From contig OZ038423.1 of assembly GCA_964036155.1 (NCBI GenBank), forward strand, positions 5,223,249 to 5,287,248: DNA of 64,000 nucleotides, read 5' to 3'. Of this stretch, positions 50,201 to 63,600 are shown in pieces. Under the pieces are notes generated by a model. It saw only the letters and a program-made list of their open reading frames with translations. It had not been told where the DNA came from and ran no database searches. Within the stretch, counting starts at the first letter, position 1, and every line of letters starts with the position of its first letter. The DNA is from Diploscapter coronatus. Taxonomy: Eukaryota; Nematoda; Chromadorea; Rhabditida; Rhabditidae. The position numbers and the translations under genes are program-made.

Positions 50201-50315
50201 AAAAAGAAGAAATAACCTGAGCAAATGAGAAGACCCGTTTCATATCTTTGATTTGTGCAGCGAATTCGGCGTCTTCCGCTGTCAAATTGCGATGTGGGTT
50301 GCAGAATGCATCCAT
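47274..50315 (-). CDS. Rhodopsin-type GPCR, neuropeptide (FMRFamide-like) receptor type
   Basis: Ten exons: 50217-50315, 50052-50168, 49862-50013, 49537-49722, 49244-49364, 48911-49056, 48591-48747, 48367-48545, 47948-48042, 47274-47461, in phase, about 479 residues. TM1 reads IIFCLIGVIGNILNL (the GN pattern). TM3 ends FTLTIERYLLLVHP, an E/DRY-type motif. TM6 is LMISICIIFILGNVPQM. TM7 is ANLLEVMNHCLNFYVFC, in the place of NPxxY and as seen in peptide receptors of worms. The third inner loop is Ser/Pro-rich. The tail ends EDSISCNDILL. It should sit in the plasma membrane and signal through G proteins; the ligand is unknown. The codon for the Arg of ERY is split by an intron that appears to start with GC. 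The last splice (donor GTGAGC) is chosen because it keeps a long open tail. Confidence 0.85.
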
Positions 50316-53300
50316 CTTGTGGTACTTTCTGAAATTCAGTTTTATGGTATTCCTTTTCGATATGTCAAATCAATAGGTCTAAGATAATAATTATAAGGAA
50401 ATGAAAAATCGTTGATAAAGTGGCATGAATGGGCTTGAAAAATGAAACAGAGGGCGAAGAAACAATGTTCCTTCTTAGGTTTGGCTCTTTCGATAACTCA
50501 ATATCCTGAAATCTAACAAGAAGGTATTCCATAGCCAATTTATAATGATTTATTAGAAGTTGCAGAAGTGGGTAACGCTGAATGGTCGTGGCACGAGTGA
50601 TCTATTTTTATCACACGGAGGAATTACGTGCAAAGATATTCAAATGCGTTGCATCTGGACACACAGCGAAAGTGGATGTGTTTGGGCATTTCCGTTGGTT
50701 ATCCAAAAGCTTTGCTGCTCGAATCGATCTTATTCTTGCAATAGCGTGTCTGTGTGTCAACTTTGACGTCATAAATACAGGGGATTGGTTTAGATTAAAG
50801 ACATCTGCTGGATGCCTGGATGCAGGATGAGGGCTGGGGGTGCTTGGGAAGGGATCTGGAAGAAGAAGGAGGACACTCAAACAGCTCATTTGGGGCCAAC
50901 TACCAATTGAAAACGCAGATAAACATGATTTTGACGTAAACATGAAATGATACGTTTCGGGTCTGCAGAATTTCGTAAAGCAATACAGAAACTGGACTGC
51001 AAACTAAAAATATCCTGGAATTTCGCAACGAATGAGAAGGGGAATCTTCGCTATCCTTGGGTGTGCAAAAACTTATTCTTCGATTTAAACATGAGTCAAA
51101 GTCGCACATTTTAATAATTTAAATGTTATTAGTTTGTCATCGACAGCAAAATATCGAAATTTCCCATGATGTTTCGCCACTTCAACAATGAGCTCATTGT
51201 CTATTTTCTCCTGCAAAAACAATCAAGCCAAATGCGACGGCAGAGATTAGAAACCATCAGGTTGCAATCTTCTTCCAAATTCTCATTTCTTCTCTGCTAT
51301 TTTTTGCCCCCAAGTCTCCATCAAACGTCGATTCCACTATCTAACCTCTGGTGTTCTCGAAGACAGCGAGAAATAAGTAAACGTTATATGCAACTTTCAC
51401 AGAATAAAGAAGTAATAAAAATGGTTTTTTGATATGATGAAAAGTTAAGTTAGAGAGAATCATATTTAGAAATGTCTCAAAATATGGTGGAAAATGAATC
51501 CTCGAACTTGATTAGAGGACTTTGGAAAAAGAATAAGATCGTACTAACAAACTACGTCAATTGTTTGATCATTTGAAAAATATATGAAGTTTTCTGAAAT
51601 CAAACAGCCGCAGCAAATATTTGCCAACGATTTCCTTTCCAAATTGGGATTTTTTCAAAATTCAGTATAGTTTGAAAATGCTCTATTTTAAAGGATAGCA
51701 TTCAGACACGAGGCAATCAAATTTGTCACATGCTATATGCAAATGATCTAATTTTCAGATAGCTCAAATTAACTTAGCTCGATGCTATTATGAAGTTTAC
51801 CTTGATTTATTGCAGCAGAATAAGCAAATCGTACAAATAGCAGACTAGATTAAATTATTTTGATTTAGACTAGACCAACACAAATGTAGCGAATCTAGTA
51901 CTAATCAGAAAATATGAATGGAGAAAAATCGAAGTCGAAGGACATTTTGCGAATTTCTGCAATAAAACTGATCGATTGATAGCCGAGGGCGGAAAGGCAA
52001 GAAGTGTCGAATTTTCATGGTCGCATAAAGCAAATGGGAAGAAATTTGAGAATCAGAATGGGGGAAATGAGGGCTGTCAAAAATTGATGAGCCACAAAAT
52101 AAGAAGGACATTTGCTTTTCATCTTTTATGGAGCCAGATAATGAACAGAAAGAGATAAAATGATAAGAGTAAGGGGGGATACAAACTGATACGAATTACA
52201 ATGCATATTTGGGATTTTAAAATATGAAAGATAAAAAATCTGCTATGAAAAAATCATAAAATCGAAAAAAATCAAATTTGTGAATTAGAGCTTAGGATGC
52301 TCATAATTATTAACGTAGGCATAATGATTATGCACGTCATAGTTGAAATTGCAACAAAGCTACAGTAAGTTGGCTAACTTACGAGAACATCTTCTGGGGT
52401 TAAAATTAAAAAAATGAAATTAATTGCGATGTGCAAATACGCATTCCCGAGAATTTTTTATGGCACTAGGAAATTCTTTTTCTTCATTTTGAATCAGAAA
52501 TCTCTGACAATGAGAATAATTAAATTTAATATTTGTGTGAGTTGTAATTCGTTGGAAAACAATTAGGCAAATGATTGCAGCTGGTTGAACCAATAACTTC
52601 TGATTGAGAGGGGAAGGGGAGAAGAAATGCAATAATACAAATGAAAAGCTGAAACAGAAACTACACAAACAGGAGGAAGGCAATTTTGGAATTAGGGTGG
52701 AACTGAAAGTGGGATTGAATGAGCACAAGTTGATACAGGGAAAGGTCGGGATGATTTGCGATTTTCTAGAAAATCGACAGAAAAATGCAGAATTAAAACT
52801 TGTCCATGAGAATATTTGAATGAGTGTACTATATTTCGCTAATCATGAATAGAGATGATATATGACGATTTCAAGGATAAAATTCTAGCGGATGAACACC
52901 CATAGTTATTTATCAATAGATGATGTAATCTTAATTCTAACTACGAAAAAGTGACTTTTATTTTTGAGTAGTTCATATCTCCAAATTGGAGTTTTTAGTT
53001 CTGTTCTGATGATGCGTGAAAAATTCAAATTCCAAGCTGATCTTCATCAAAACTCACACTTGCAATTTTCAAAATAGCTAGCGTTAATTGCCAATCATTT
53101 TTAATTGAATTAATAACGGAAGATCGAGCTCAATTTCTCTCGGATAAACAACTATCAGAGCAGGTAATGAAGGTTGTGCCGGAAATGATGCAGTCGAAAC
53201 ATCAGGACTAGGGAATAGTTGGATTTTCGTAAAAATAACGTCAATCATAAATCTGGCTGCGTTCGGAGTTGTTCTTCATCTAAATTGCGTTGCCTTTTGC

Positions 53301-54670
53301 TGTGTTTTTGCATGCAGCCATGCAGCCCTCGAGCATTTCTCATCTCTCCTTCCCTCCTAAATTTTTCCTCATCTGGGGTCATTTACTTTCCTATTCTCTA
53401 CCTCGATTTCTCGCAACCTCTTCAGGGTGCCTTTATATTTTCACATTTTCTCTTGCCAAGAGTCTTAACGAAAAAGGCAATATTTGAAAGCCGAGAATAT
53501 TTTTACCGCCGCTGCTTCAAAGGGGAAGGAAATAATGCAAAAGCATGCAGAATGTACGAATGTAAGAAGGCAAGGAATCCACCCGAATTGTTGACCTTTT
53601 TCGAGCAGCTAGAAGACAGACGAACAAGCAGAACAACCACTTTACAGACTTTTCCCCGAGATGATAAGTAATGGAAAATGGAAAGCTGTACGAGGTAAAG
53701 GAAGCAAAAAATGACTGAAAACGTGACGATATGACTATTTGAATAGAAAGGGCTTGAAAGGGATGGAGACGAGTGTGGTAGAATGAAATTGACACTCAGA
53801 AGGAGAATGACGAAACAGACAAAACAAATATCAGTAAAAATTTGAGGTACATTATGGGACTTCAAATTCATTTAGTCTCGTTGTTGTGAAATAAGTTGAG
53901 TGAACTATCTAAATAAGATGCCTTCATCGGAAAGGTGATCTTCACAAGTTGATCTTCATAATGCAATGTTCAATTTTTGCTATTCTATGCGAAATTAGTT
54001 TTCTTTTTAGAAGCAAGTGATTTACTATTCACAATCAAGCTCAGGCAGCCCAAGTTTATTTCGAACTTAAATTTCGATTGCACGACCCTAAATTTTAAGT
54101 TGTCACGATATCACTTTGCAAAAGAACAACTCAATTGAAGCCGCATTTTCCATTATTGGAGCTGATGCATAATTGAAGATATATATATATATTTTTTTTT
54201 AATTATAATTTTGTAGTGTCCTGATCAAGCTTCAAATCATTTGGTGTTAGCAGACAAACGTATGACACCAGTTTTAACGATAATCATAATATCAGATCAT
54301 AGAGGATAAAATATTTATTTTCTTTATAGATTTTATCGAACAAGCTGTTGCGCATCAAAATGTAAATGGACCGGCATTGATGTACGTGGATATTATCATT
54401 CGGATTTGAAATGAAGTCTAACTGAACATGAAAAATCGAATAAATGAGGATACAACAAATTCGCGATTTTTTACATACAGGAACAAATAAATGTAGACGT
54501 TTCTCGTTGGAACGGGAAAAGCTTATTTTACAGTCAGTGGAGCAAATATATTTTGGTCATTTTTGTACTGGGTATGGCACTTGATTTGTAAGAATCGAAA
54601 TTGATCTTTATTATAAAAGAATTATCGTTGCTCTGCAAAATGTATCAAAATATTCCGATTTTACAAAATC
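50316..54670. other. No gene recognised
   Basis: About 4.35 kb, the largest gene-free stretch in the window, between the receptor start and the end of the Caskin gene. Several open frames of 60-150 codons occur (for example 50611-50943 minus, 53219-53671 plus, 53503-53871 minus), but they overlap each other on both strands, are rich in Phe/Ser/Lys, and show no domain or splice pattern. A short TA run followed by a T run lies at about 54180-54200. The first part probably holds the receptor promoter and untranslated exons. Confidence 0.5.
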
Positions 54671-57600
54671 TTATTGTTTAGTCTTAGTTTTTGTCTGCTG
54701 CCTTATCATTTCAGCTTTCTGCTGCTTGCTGACGAGCATCATCGCGTCCAATTCGTCTGTCAGATTCTGCAGCATGAAACCGATGTCTGTCAGAACGTTA
54801 GTACCGCTTCCAGTACTGCTCCCATTCACTGCTTGTGGTAATCGAAGTGGAATGCCATTTTGCGCATGATTTGAAGATGTTGGTAAGGAAGTGTGATGGG
54901 AATCCCTAAATTTTACGAATTATTATTGAGTGGTAATGTGGATAGATTTCTATAATTTGAAAATATTATATTCGAAAAGCTGAATTCGAATTTTTCATAC
55001 TTCTGATAAATGTTCGATAGACTTTTCCTCCCTCCACTAGCCATGTTCGGAATGGACTTCGGTTGCTCTAAAGGTTCCCTCGCAGACGCTGAGCCTCGAG
55101 ATCTAAATTTGATAATTCTCAGCAATTTTTACGCTCTACCATACTTGATCGTATCACAGTTTTCATTGGCGAATGGAAGCTGTTCGAGGCTGAGAGTGGA
55201 GCTGTCGGCTGACGATGAGGATGGAATCGAGAGACCAGGGACAGCGACAGAAGTAGAAGGCTGGGAGGTGAACGGACGAAGTGAGCGCTGCATCAAACGA
55301 TAGGAACCTTCGTTGCAGAATAGTGGAGCTAAATTTTGACTTTACGTATCTTATTTACAAAATTTCAGTAATTCAGAGCTGATTGCAAATTTTACCAGGT
55401 GGAGGAGGCACATCGGCATAATCTCCAGACACAGAAGCGCCATCGATTCCATCCTCGTCTTTCTCTTCAACTTCACTCAGAATTTTGGCAGTCGGAATTA
55501 GATTTAGCCTGATCGTGTGCTGATCGTCAGAGCCAATCGAGTCACAGATCGAAGACTGAACTCGGTGTCGTTGTTTATCGATCTGAGCGTAAGCGTTTTC
55601 TGGCTGAGCACGGTAGTTGTTAGTCGCCTAAACATCTTCTTTGGATAAGATGCAGGGGAAGATCATTATAATTATTTAAATAGGAAAACTCTAGCTCGCT
55701 CATCGTCGAATGAAGTAATTGATTTTCGACTAGCCTAACCACGTCTTTCTCATTTTGCATACGATCACAATGTCAGAGACTCCTTCGATAGGAATGAAGA
55801 TCTACTTTCTAAGAATTACCTTCGACCCTCTTGTATAGCTGATGTAGTCAATGTTATCGTTGAGAGAACTCAACGAATTGACTGAGTTTGCTCCAGTAGA
55901 AGGCGCTGGAGGGGGTGGATCGTTCATTCTAAAAGCCGCCACTCGTAATCTCAGTTATTGCCATAATTCAATTGAACCTCTCAAAAAGAGAACTAGTCCT
56001 GTGCGGCTGCGTTTGACTGGGTCCGCTCGTGCTGGTCTGGAAGTGACCATTTGTATGTGAATGATGCAGAACTCGAGGTTGTAATAAGGGACTGTGGACG
56101 ATTTGCACAGAAGGGGATTGAGGTGTACGCAGAGTGGTATCCACATCGCCTCTAGCAAGGGCTCTGCGATGATCCTGAAATTGTTTGATTTCAGGATGAG
56201 AAGTATCTCGCTGAATTGTAAATGAATCGTTTTGAAGCTTCGCTTAGTGTTGCTATTCAAGCTGAAAGTATTACCATTATCTTTTTGACGGCGAGTCCGA
56301 GTCGCTTCAAATGCCCTAGTCTTTTGACACCGATGTCTTCGAAATCTTCCCAATTTAGGCTGATCAAATCCTGCACAGTTCGATATCCCTGACTCTCGAA
56401 TACGGAGACGTACTCATTGAGAGCGATTGCTGCCAGCCATTCACTAAACATGAAATTGTTTCGTACTTTTCATGGAGCGTTAGATAAAGTTGAAGAATCA
56501 TGAATTATTGTTTTCAACATTTGAAAATTACCGTAATCCTCCAGTAGGAATGACACTCGGCCACGAGTCAGTTATTTGCCACTTGTGAATTTCGTAGATC
56601 AGTCTTCTTCGGTGATCTGGGTTCTTTATACCAAGTGCCAGCAAATCTTCCGGTGTTATTCGAGCTGAAAGAATGGAATAATGTTAAACTTTCGGATAAG
56701 AATAATGATAATCACAATTTTGTTGACATAAATTTGTGTTGTATCGTTTCAAGGTAAGATAACCTGGAAAGGTAGTAGCAATAGTTGTACCGCTGCATGA
56801 GAAATAGTATAGAAAGAAACGATTTTTACACCAAACCTTATTTTACTATAGCACACACCAATGTGCTATGTGCAACTATTTTGCTTCAAATTATCCAGTT
56901 CAAAGTTTCTTTCTCTAACAAATAAAGATTGTAATGTATACCTATCGAGCTCAAATCGTATCCCTGAGTGAGGAATAGCGAGAGATACTCGATCATGTGG
57001 ATGGAATCGAGCCAATTTGCAAGTATTTCAGCCTCAGGAACTCCCTTCGCGACTAGCTGAGTGACGTTGATTGCGGCTGAAGGTGTGGAGGCTGCAGAAG
57101 CATCGCCTGCATAGGAGGACGACAGCACTGAGTCGTCCAGGGTGTGCACTGAGGTCGATGCCAGAGAGGAGGAACCACTAAAATTTTAGTAGTTAAGATT
57201 AGTTTGAGGAAGAAAATTACGAGAAAACTATTACATTCTGCACTTTTTGGATGGTGCTTTTAAAAAGGAAGAAAACTTCCATTTTCAAAAGAAGAATGAA
57301 AAGACTTGAGCATTACAAAATTGACTTTACTGATAATCGGAATTACGCAGTTCTGCTAGTAATTTCCTTTCATGTTACATTTACACATGTCGTCAAAACT
57401 CCCACCTTCCCGCACTGCTTTGGTCGCTCGTCCTGTTTGGAGTCACATCGGAAGAGTGAGGCGGATTGGAACGGGAAGGGACGAAGGAAGAGGTTGATGA
57501 AGAGGCAGAAGCAGAGCACTGAAAATGATGATCATAATTTTACATTTCGAATAAATCATAAGCGTTCTCATTTGGAAATTTGATAATTTGAATAAATAGC

Positions 57601-60600
57601 GGTACTGAAAATAGTTGCTCTTCATCAAAATGAATTCTTGGTAACCAAAAGAAACAAACTCGAAAAATCTGACTCGTATGCATTTCGAACGAGTCGTAAA
57701 TTGTCGAACAAAACAGACCGAAAGGAAAGTGAGGCTATTTACGAGAAATATTGAATTGCGAATGAGTCGGAGTGTGAAAAATCTCATTATTTGTCTGTAA
57801 ATATGGCTATATTCAAAACAGGAGAAAATATCATGAGAGTTGTCTATTTTTGTGACAAATGAATGATGATAGCTATCTTCAAATTTAGTAAAATGCCGAA
57901 TATGAAATTCAATGTTTGTTTTCCAATTATCTTATTTTAGAATAGTATGCTATTTTCATCATTATTTTTGGCTTGTTTGAGAATTCAGGTTATTCCCTTT
58001 CTAGCACTTTTGAGTCGAAACTGGTGAAATTTTCAAGAAGTCTTATCTTCAATAGTTTAACATTTGTCTTACCTTCATGCTCTCGAATCCCGAACTGCCA
58101 TAGCTAGAGTTTGACCCAGTGGAGACTCGATGATGTTGCAGGGGAGAAGTAGGGAGGAGAGTCGTACCATTCTCTCCAGACTGGACAGGACCTGGAGCAG
58201 CAGCAGGTGGCTGCAATCCTGCAGCAGAGGAAGGAGATGGAATGGATGATGAGGAGGGCAGGGGCAGAGGGAAGGAGGCAGACATTAGGGAGGCTGCCGA
58301 GAGCGACGCCACGCCTGAAATCGAAGAAATCGAGACTATGTCCACCATTTTTTGCCAGCCTAATGCAAACGTTAATGCTTTCAGGCCAGATTTCAATTAA
58401 ATTTCGGCTAACTTTAGAACTCGGAAAAGGGGATAAACTCTCTAATGGCCTAACGGACTACAAATCTTTGGAATTCAGCATGCGAAAATAATGAATTTTG
58501 ATCCAGAAGAAACGACAAAATATCAAGAGAAGTAAGGATCCAAATTGTACGAGTTCGTAGGTAATACTAAACTGAGTAATTCAGTTATTAGCTGTGGTCA
58601 TTTTCACATTGTCCGTTTGTCGCTGAGAGACCACACAGTTGGGTGAATAATTTCTTCGGAAAGGAAGAAAGAAGTGGACAATGGAAGTGGGAAATAAGGG
58701 ACATTTCTTAATTCGCCAATGAAGCAGGAAACTGCAACTAGTGGAGTAAAATTTGCATAAAAGTGTTCTGATTCTCTTGCAACTCTTGAATATTGCACTA
58801 TTTCTGCAGATAAGTAATAGTTTCAGGAAAGTAGAGAGGGTTAGAGAAGCTGAGATTGCAAGAGATAAAGTGGAGGAAGAGTGGTAAACCGCAAACAGCA
58901 TATGGAGCCCTATAATTAGGCAGAGCGGTATTCGGAGTGTCAAGTGAGGGCTTCCTAAACGAGCCAATTGAACGCAAACGTGCAAGGAAAGTGTTGGATT
59001 GGAATAAGGTTCGAAAGGATTTGTGAAATTTTGATCCGTATAAACTTGAAGGATAATTTTCATACATAGCAAAATCTACTAGAATTTCCACATCAAAGAA
59101 AAAATCGTGGAATTTCACTCAATGAAGCTTTTTTCCCACACAAAGTTCTGATTTTAGCACTTTCGTATTTCAAAAGGGAATGAGTAAATGCTAAAGTTGT
59201 AAAAATCTCACATCGAAAATTCAGAAGAATGCTCTTAGAGTGGGCTTTTTTAGAAGAGAGTAATTTCCAAAAAAATACATTTTCGAAGCAAAAAAGTAAA
59301 TCTGAATATTAGTAACTCCGAAACAAGCTTCTACTCAAATTTAAAATTCGTAGTGTTCGCGATTTTGAGACAAGTTACAAGGAAAGGGGAAAGAGAGAGG
59401 GATATGATAGAGAGCAGAGAGAAGCGGAAAGGAACATTGACAAAAGGACAAAGAAGAAAAGGAAATTGGTACTAGCTTGAATGAGTGACGAAGTCTTCAT
59501 AAGGCAACAAGTAACAAGTATGAAATTCTTAAATGTTGCTGACAGAACGCGAAATATCAAAGCAAATTCTCTATTTGAGGATATCCAACAGAATGCGGAC
59601 TAAATAATTTTCACTCAGCAATTCTACGTTCAACGCAAAGTAATAAAGATGGTTATCTATGAGGATCCGCGGATATTCAAGAGGGTAGCGGAAAAATCAA
59701 AAGGATTCGTGACAAAATTATAATATTCGTTAAAAATGAAAGTTCAAATGAATCGAAAATCTCGAAATTCTACGATATCCAAACGTTTCATTCGAGAGTT
59801 CAGCAAATCCATAGATAGAGTATCCTATTATGAAATGCATTAATTCGCCAATGTCCATGGATGTCTAAATGTAGAGAGCGCAAGTGGTTTCTCAAATTTG
59901 ATTTTGGTGGAGTTTGAAGCTAGCAGGAATATTGCAGGGCCCTTCAAACACTTAAACCAAAAATAAATTTCTGATTTGGACCAATCTAAACCCCCTAATT
60001 AACTCGATAATTGCCCTTCCAAATTTTCAGGCTTTTGCAGGAATCCGGTTCGAAAAATTCGTTTACGGAAAAATAGCAATTTCTGCATATTCAAATTTGA
60101 GTATTTGCGCTCTCTATCTAAATGAGATGAGATTCCTCGCGGAGCTCTCATCCGAATAAGGAGACAATCAACAGAAAATGTTCGCGTGAAGAGAGGGTAG
60201 GGGGTGAAGCTGCAAGGAAAGGAGAGGGAGGGAAGGGGACATGAATGAATAATTCTCGCAAGTGGCAGAGGCAGAGAGCAGGCAGATAAGTTGAGAGAAG
60301 GGGTGGGCATGAACGCCTCCAAGCAGTGTTGATGTTCTAGTCTTCACTAGGACACAAAGTATTTCCGTGCATTGTTTTCGCCCAACCAAAATTGCACTTT
60401 GGTGAATAATTATTCACCACTTGCACGTTTTTCTAGGGTTTGAAGAGGAAAATGAACGCATAGTAAAAAGAGAATATTTTAAACCAAAAAATCATAAATA
60501 AGAAAGTTTTGAAAAAGTTACTCACTTTGGCTAATAAAATGCTCATTCACTACTGCAAGTAATGTGCCCTAACTTACTCTCGCTCACTACTCATCCATAT

Positions 60601-63600
60601 GTATGGCTAATCTGAAAATGACAATTTCAAGGATTTGCATGACTAGAGAATAATTACGGAAAGAGGTACATCTCAAAAATTCGAAATTCTAAGCTAGAAT
60701 ACAAATAGAGATAAATGGCTGATTGAATTAGAGGAATTCATTTCATTCGGTCGCTTTTATCATTCAGCAAACATTTGTAATGAAAGTTTTGTAGAAGGGG
60801 CGCGAATTCAAACAAACGATTGCACAGAACGAAAAAGAAATCTGGAATAGAATTAGAGCGTGGCGAGGAGAGACAAAAAGTTAGAAGGAATCTGAATGAT
60901 TGGAAATCAGGGTTGAGAGTTGGAATTGATTTTTGAAGTTACAGTTGAAATTAGTCAAAATTGTAGTCCCTCTATGATTAAAGAATCCAAGAAAGATAGA
61001 ACGTATAGGTAAATTGACCAGCCAGAAGCAAGAAGTCGAAAGGATAGGAATTTTGAATACAAAAAAACTGAAAATTTTGGTTAGCAATCGGATAAAAATA
61101 GTAATTACTTGAAGATGTGTGATATGAAAGGTTGTACAACTATTCCAACTTACAATACTCTGAATTCAGGGAGGGATTATCGAAAAGTAAAGGTAAAGTA
61201 GCCATCAGAAGCCTGGAGATTGACATTTGGAAAGAAGAAGGAAAGGGGAAATATGAATAGAATGAGAAAATGACTGAAGCGACTGAAATCGAAATGAGGA
61301 AAATAATGCGCCCTTGAATACGAGAATATGCGATGAAAAGGCAAAAGAGGAAGGGGGCATCATCGCTTTGATGACTGAAAGAATGAAGTAAAAGGGGCTG
61401 AAGGATGAATTCCAAATGCTCGATGAGATCAATTTAGGCGTTATTTTTGAGCTGCGAAAATAAAAACGAGCTGGCAATATTGTGAAGGTACAATGTACAT
61501 TTTCAAGCATAATTTCCATGAAAATGGGCGAGAAATTCTGTAGTTTGATTGAGAAATTTGATATTATGTTCATAGAATGTCCAAATAATTTCGGGCAAAA
61601 AGCCTAAATATAAAGGATTTTTGTAAGATGGGAAAATTGCTAGAACAAATGTTGCGTTCTCGAAAAGTAAGGCAGAGGAACCCTCATTATGCGTGGATAT
61701 CCTGCCCAAATCCCTATTTTATCTCGCACTTTATCTCGTCCTGCTTCTCTCTGCTCTCTTCTATCGTTATTACTCTTTTCTCTTTCCCTTTCTAATAGTC
61801 AAAAAGCGTGAGATTCGATAAGCCAAAACTGCCTCTTCCCTGCCAAAGTCTGTGTTTCCGCACTCTTCACGGAAAAACGCTGAAAATCAAACAGAACATT
61901 TCTGGGGAAAAAAACTCAAATCGAATCTCAAAAATAAGTCGTTCATTTTCCGTGCATTTTTTGGGAAATGCGCAAAATTTGTCACTTTCCGAAAATGACA
62001 CCAGAATTGCTTGAATTTGTGCGTCAATCCATTTTTCGGAGCCCTAACAACTACCCAAAAAGTGCACAAATCTCATTAGTTGTGTTTTTATACTTCAAAC
62101 GGAAGTTGTAAACGCAATTAGATTTTGAAAAGTTTATAAAGTGCTTAGAAAAGTATAGAGCATGATGAAAATCTTGAAAAGTCAAAGAGAAATGTATCCA
62201 AGTCTAGGTAAGGTAATTCGAGAAGGGGAAGTGAGAATGGAAGAGGGAAAAATTGAGTTCCCTTTGTATGGCAAGCAAAAAGAAATTCGAAGAAGCTTGA
62301 GAATTTGTTGAAAGTTAGAATAGAAGCGAATTTTGATATTGACAGAAATTTTAGACAAGCCAATGTAGGAGAAAAAGGACACAAATAAAAATATAGACAA
62401 TACTACTTAATCGCAAAACCTTTTTACTACGCATCAAATGAGTTTGTAGTTCCAGAAAAATCTCTCAATAAATTCTGACTAATCCTGAATTTAATCCGCT
62501 CGAAAGAAGAGAACAAGAGTCTAACATCTGGTATCTGATTTTATTCACGATGAAATGGGATCGATAAAATTGTACAATGCACATCGCAAGGGGACAGTCG
62601 TAAAGTTGGATATTTCTGACTCCACTTGATCGAGGAATTTGTATAAGCTAATCCAGAACTTATTCCAGAATCATCTTTTTGACCAAATATCAAACTTGAA
62701 AGATTATCGAAAGTGAAACTTTTTCAATGAGACACTAATCATTTTCAACGATATAAAAGAAAATACTGAAAACGCGAAATTTCCTTACGAGCAATAAATT
62801 ATTCTTGAAAAACGGCTACTTACGTCTATATAAAAAATGGTGATTGAATAAATCCAAATAAAGGCAAAAGGAGAGCGTAAGGAGCTTTATATTTCTTCGT
62901 ACTCTTGCACTTTTCTGTATGTTTCTCGCTTTCTAGCAAGGAAATGGCATTACATCGGCCAATCGACCAGTTATCGGAGTAAAACTTGCGTGAAACTCGC
63001 ATATTTCTCATGAAAATAATGTTTGTTCTCTATCTGATATCAAGTCAAAAAGCCAATTCCAGAGATCCGAAGTTACGAGAATTTGACTAGATAAAAGCTT
63101 TCATATTGACAGGTCAGATGCTCAAAATGAAGTTAGTCAAAAATCAAAGATAAACTATCAGTGTCAAAGTTTAAAAAAATTATGACATTATCCCAAAAAG
63201 AAAAGCTCCATTACTTTTGTAGACCCCAAAATATTGCATCTAATAAAAGGGAAATTCAATTAACCAAAATGAGCAGTAGAAACATTTCAGCAGATTTTCT
63301 CCGGCTCTTGCCTTCTATTTTGTCTTTTTCTAATGACAAAATCCCAGTCATTATTGCAAATTGTTGCACTCAATTTCAGTCGACTAAGTCAGACTTGCTG
63401 TAAAATGAAAACTCAATGAGAGATTGCGCATGAAGTTTCAGAAGAATCTATGAAAGATTGAATAGAAAGAAAAATATCTGAGAGAAAAAAATGAAAATGG
63501 TAGTCCATTAGAATTTTGTGAAACAAATTGAAAATGAGTGAAAAATAACGTACCAGTTTTTTGAGGTCCAAGCAGCAGTGCTCCAGTATTCGTTCCATAG

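Noticed and set aside
53219..53871. Overlapping open frames of 120-150 codons on both strands in the large spacer
   Set aside because: Both strands are equally open, Phe/Ser/Lys-rich, and without introns or motifs; no gene could be supported.
54178..54202. TA repeat followed by a T run
   Set aside because: Ordinary simple sequence of a few repeat units.
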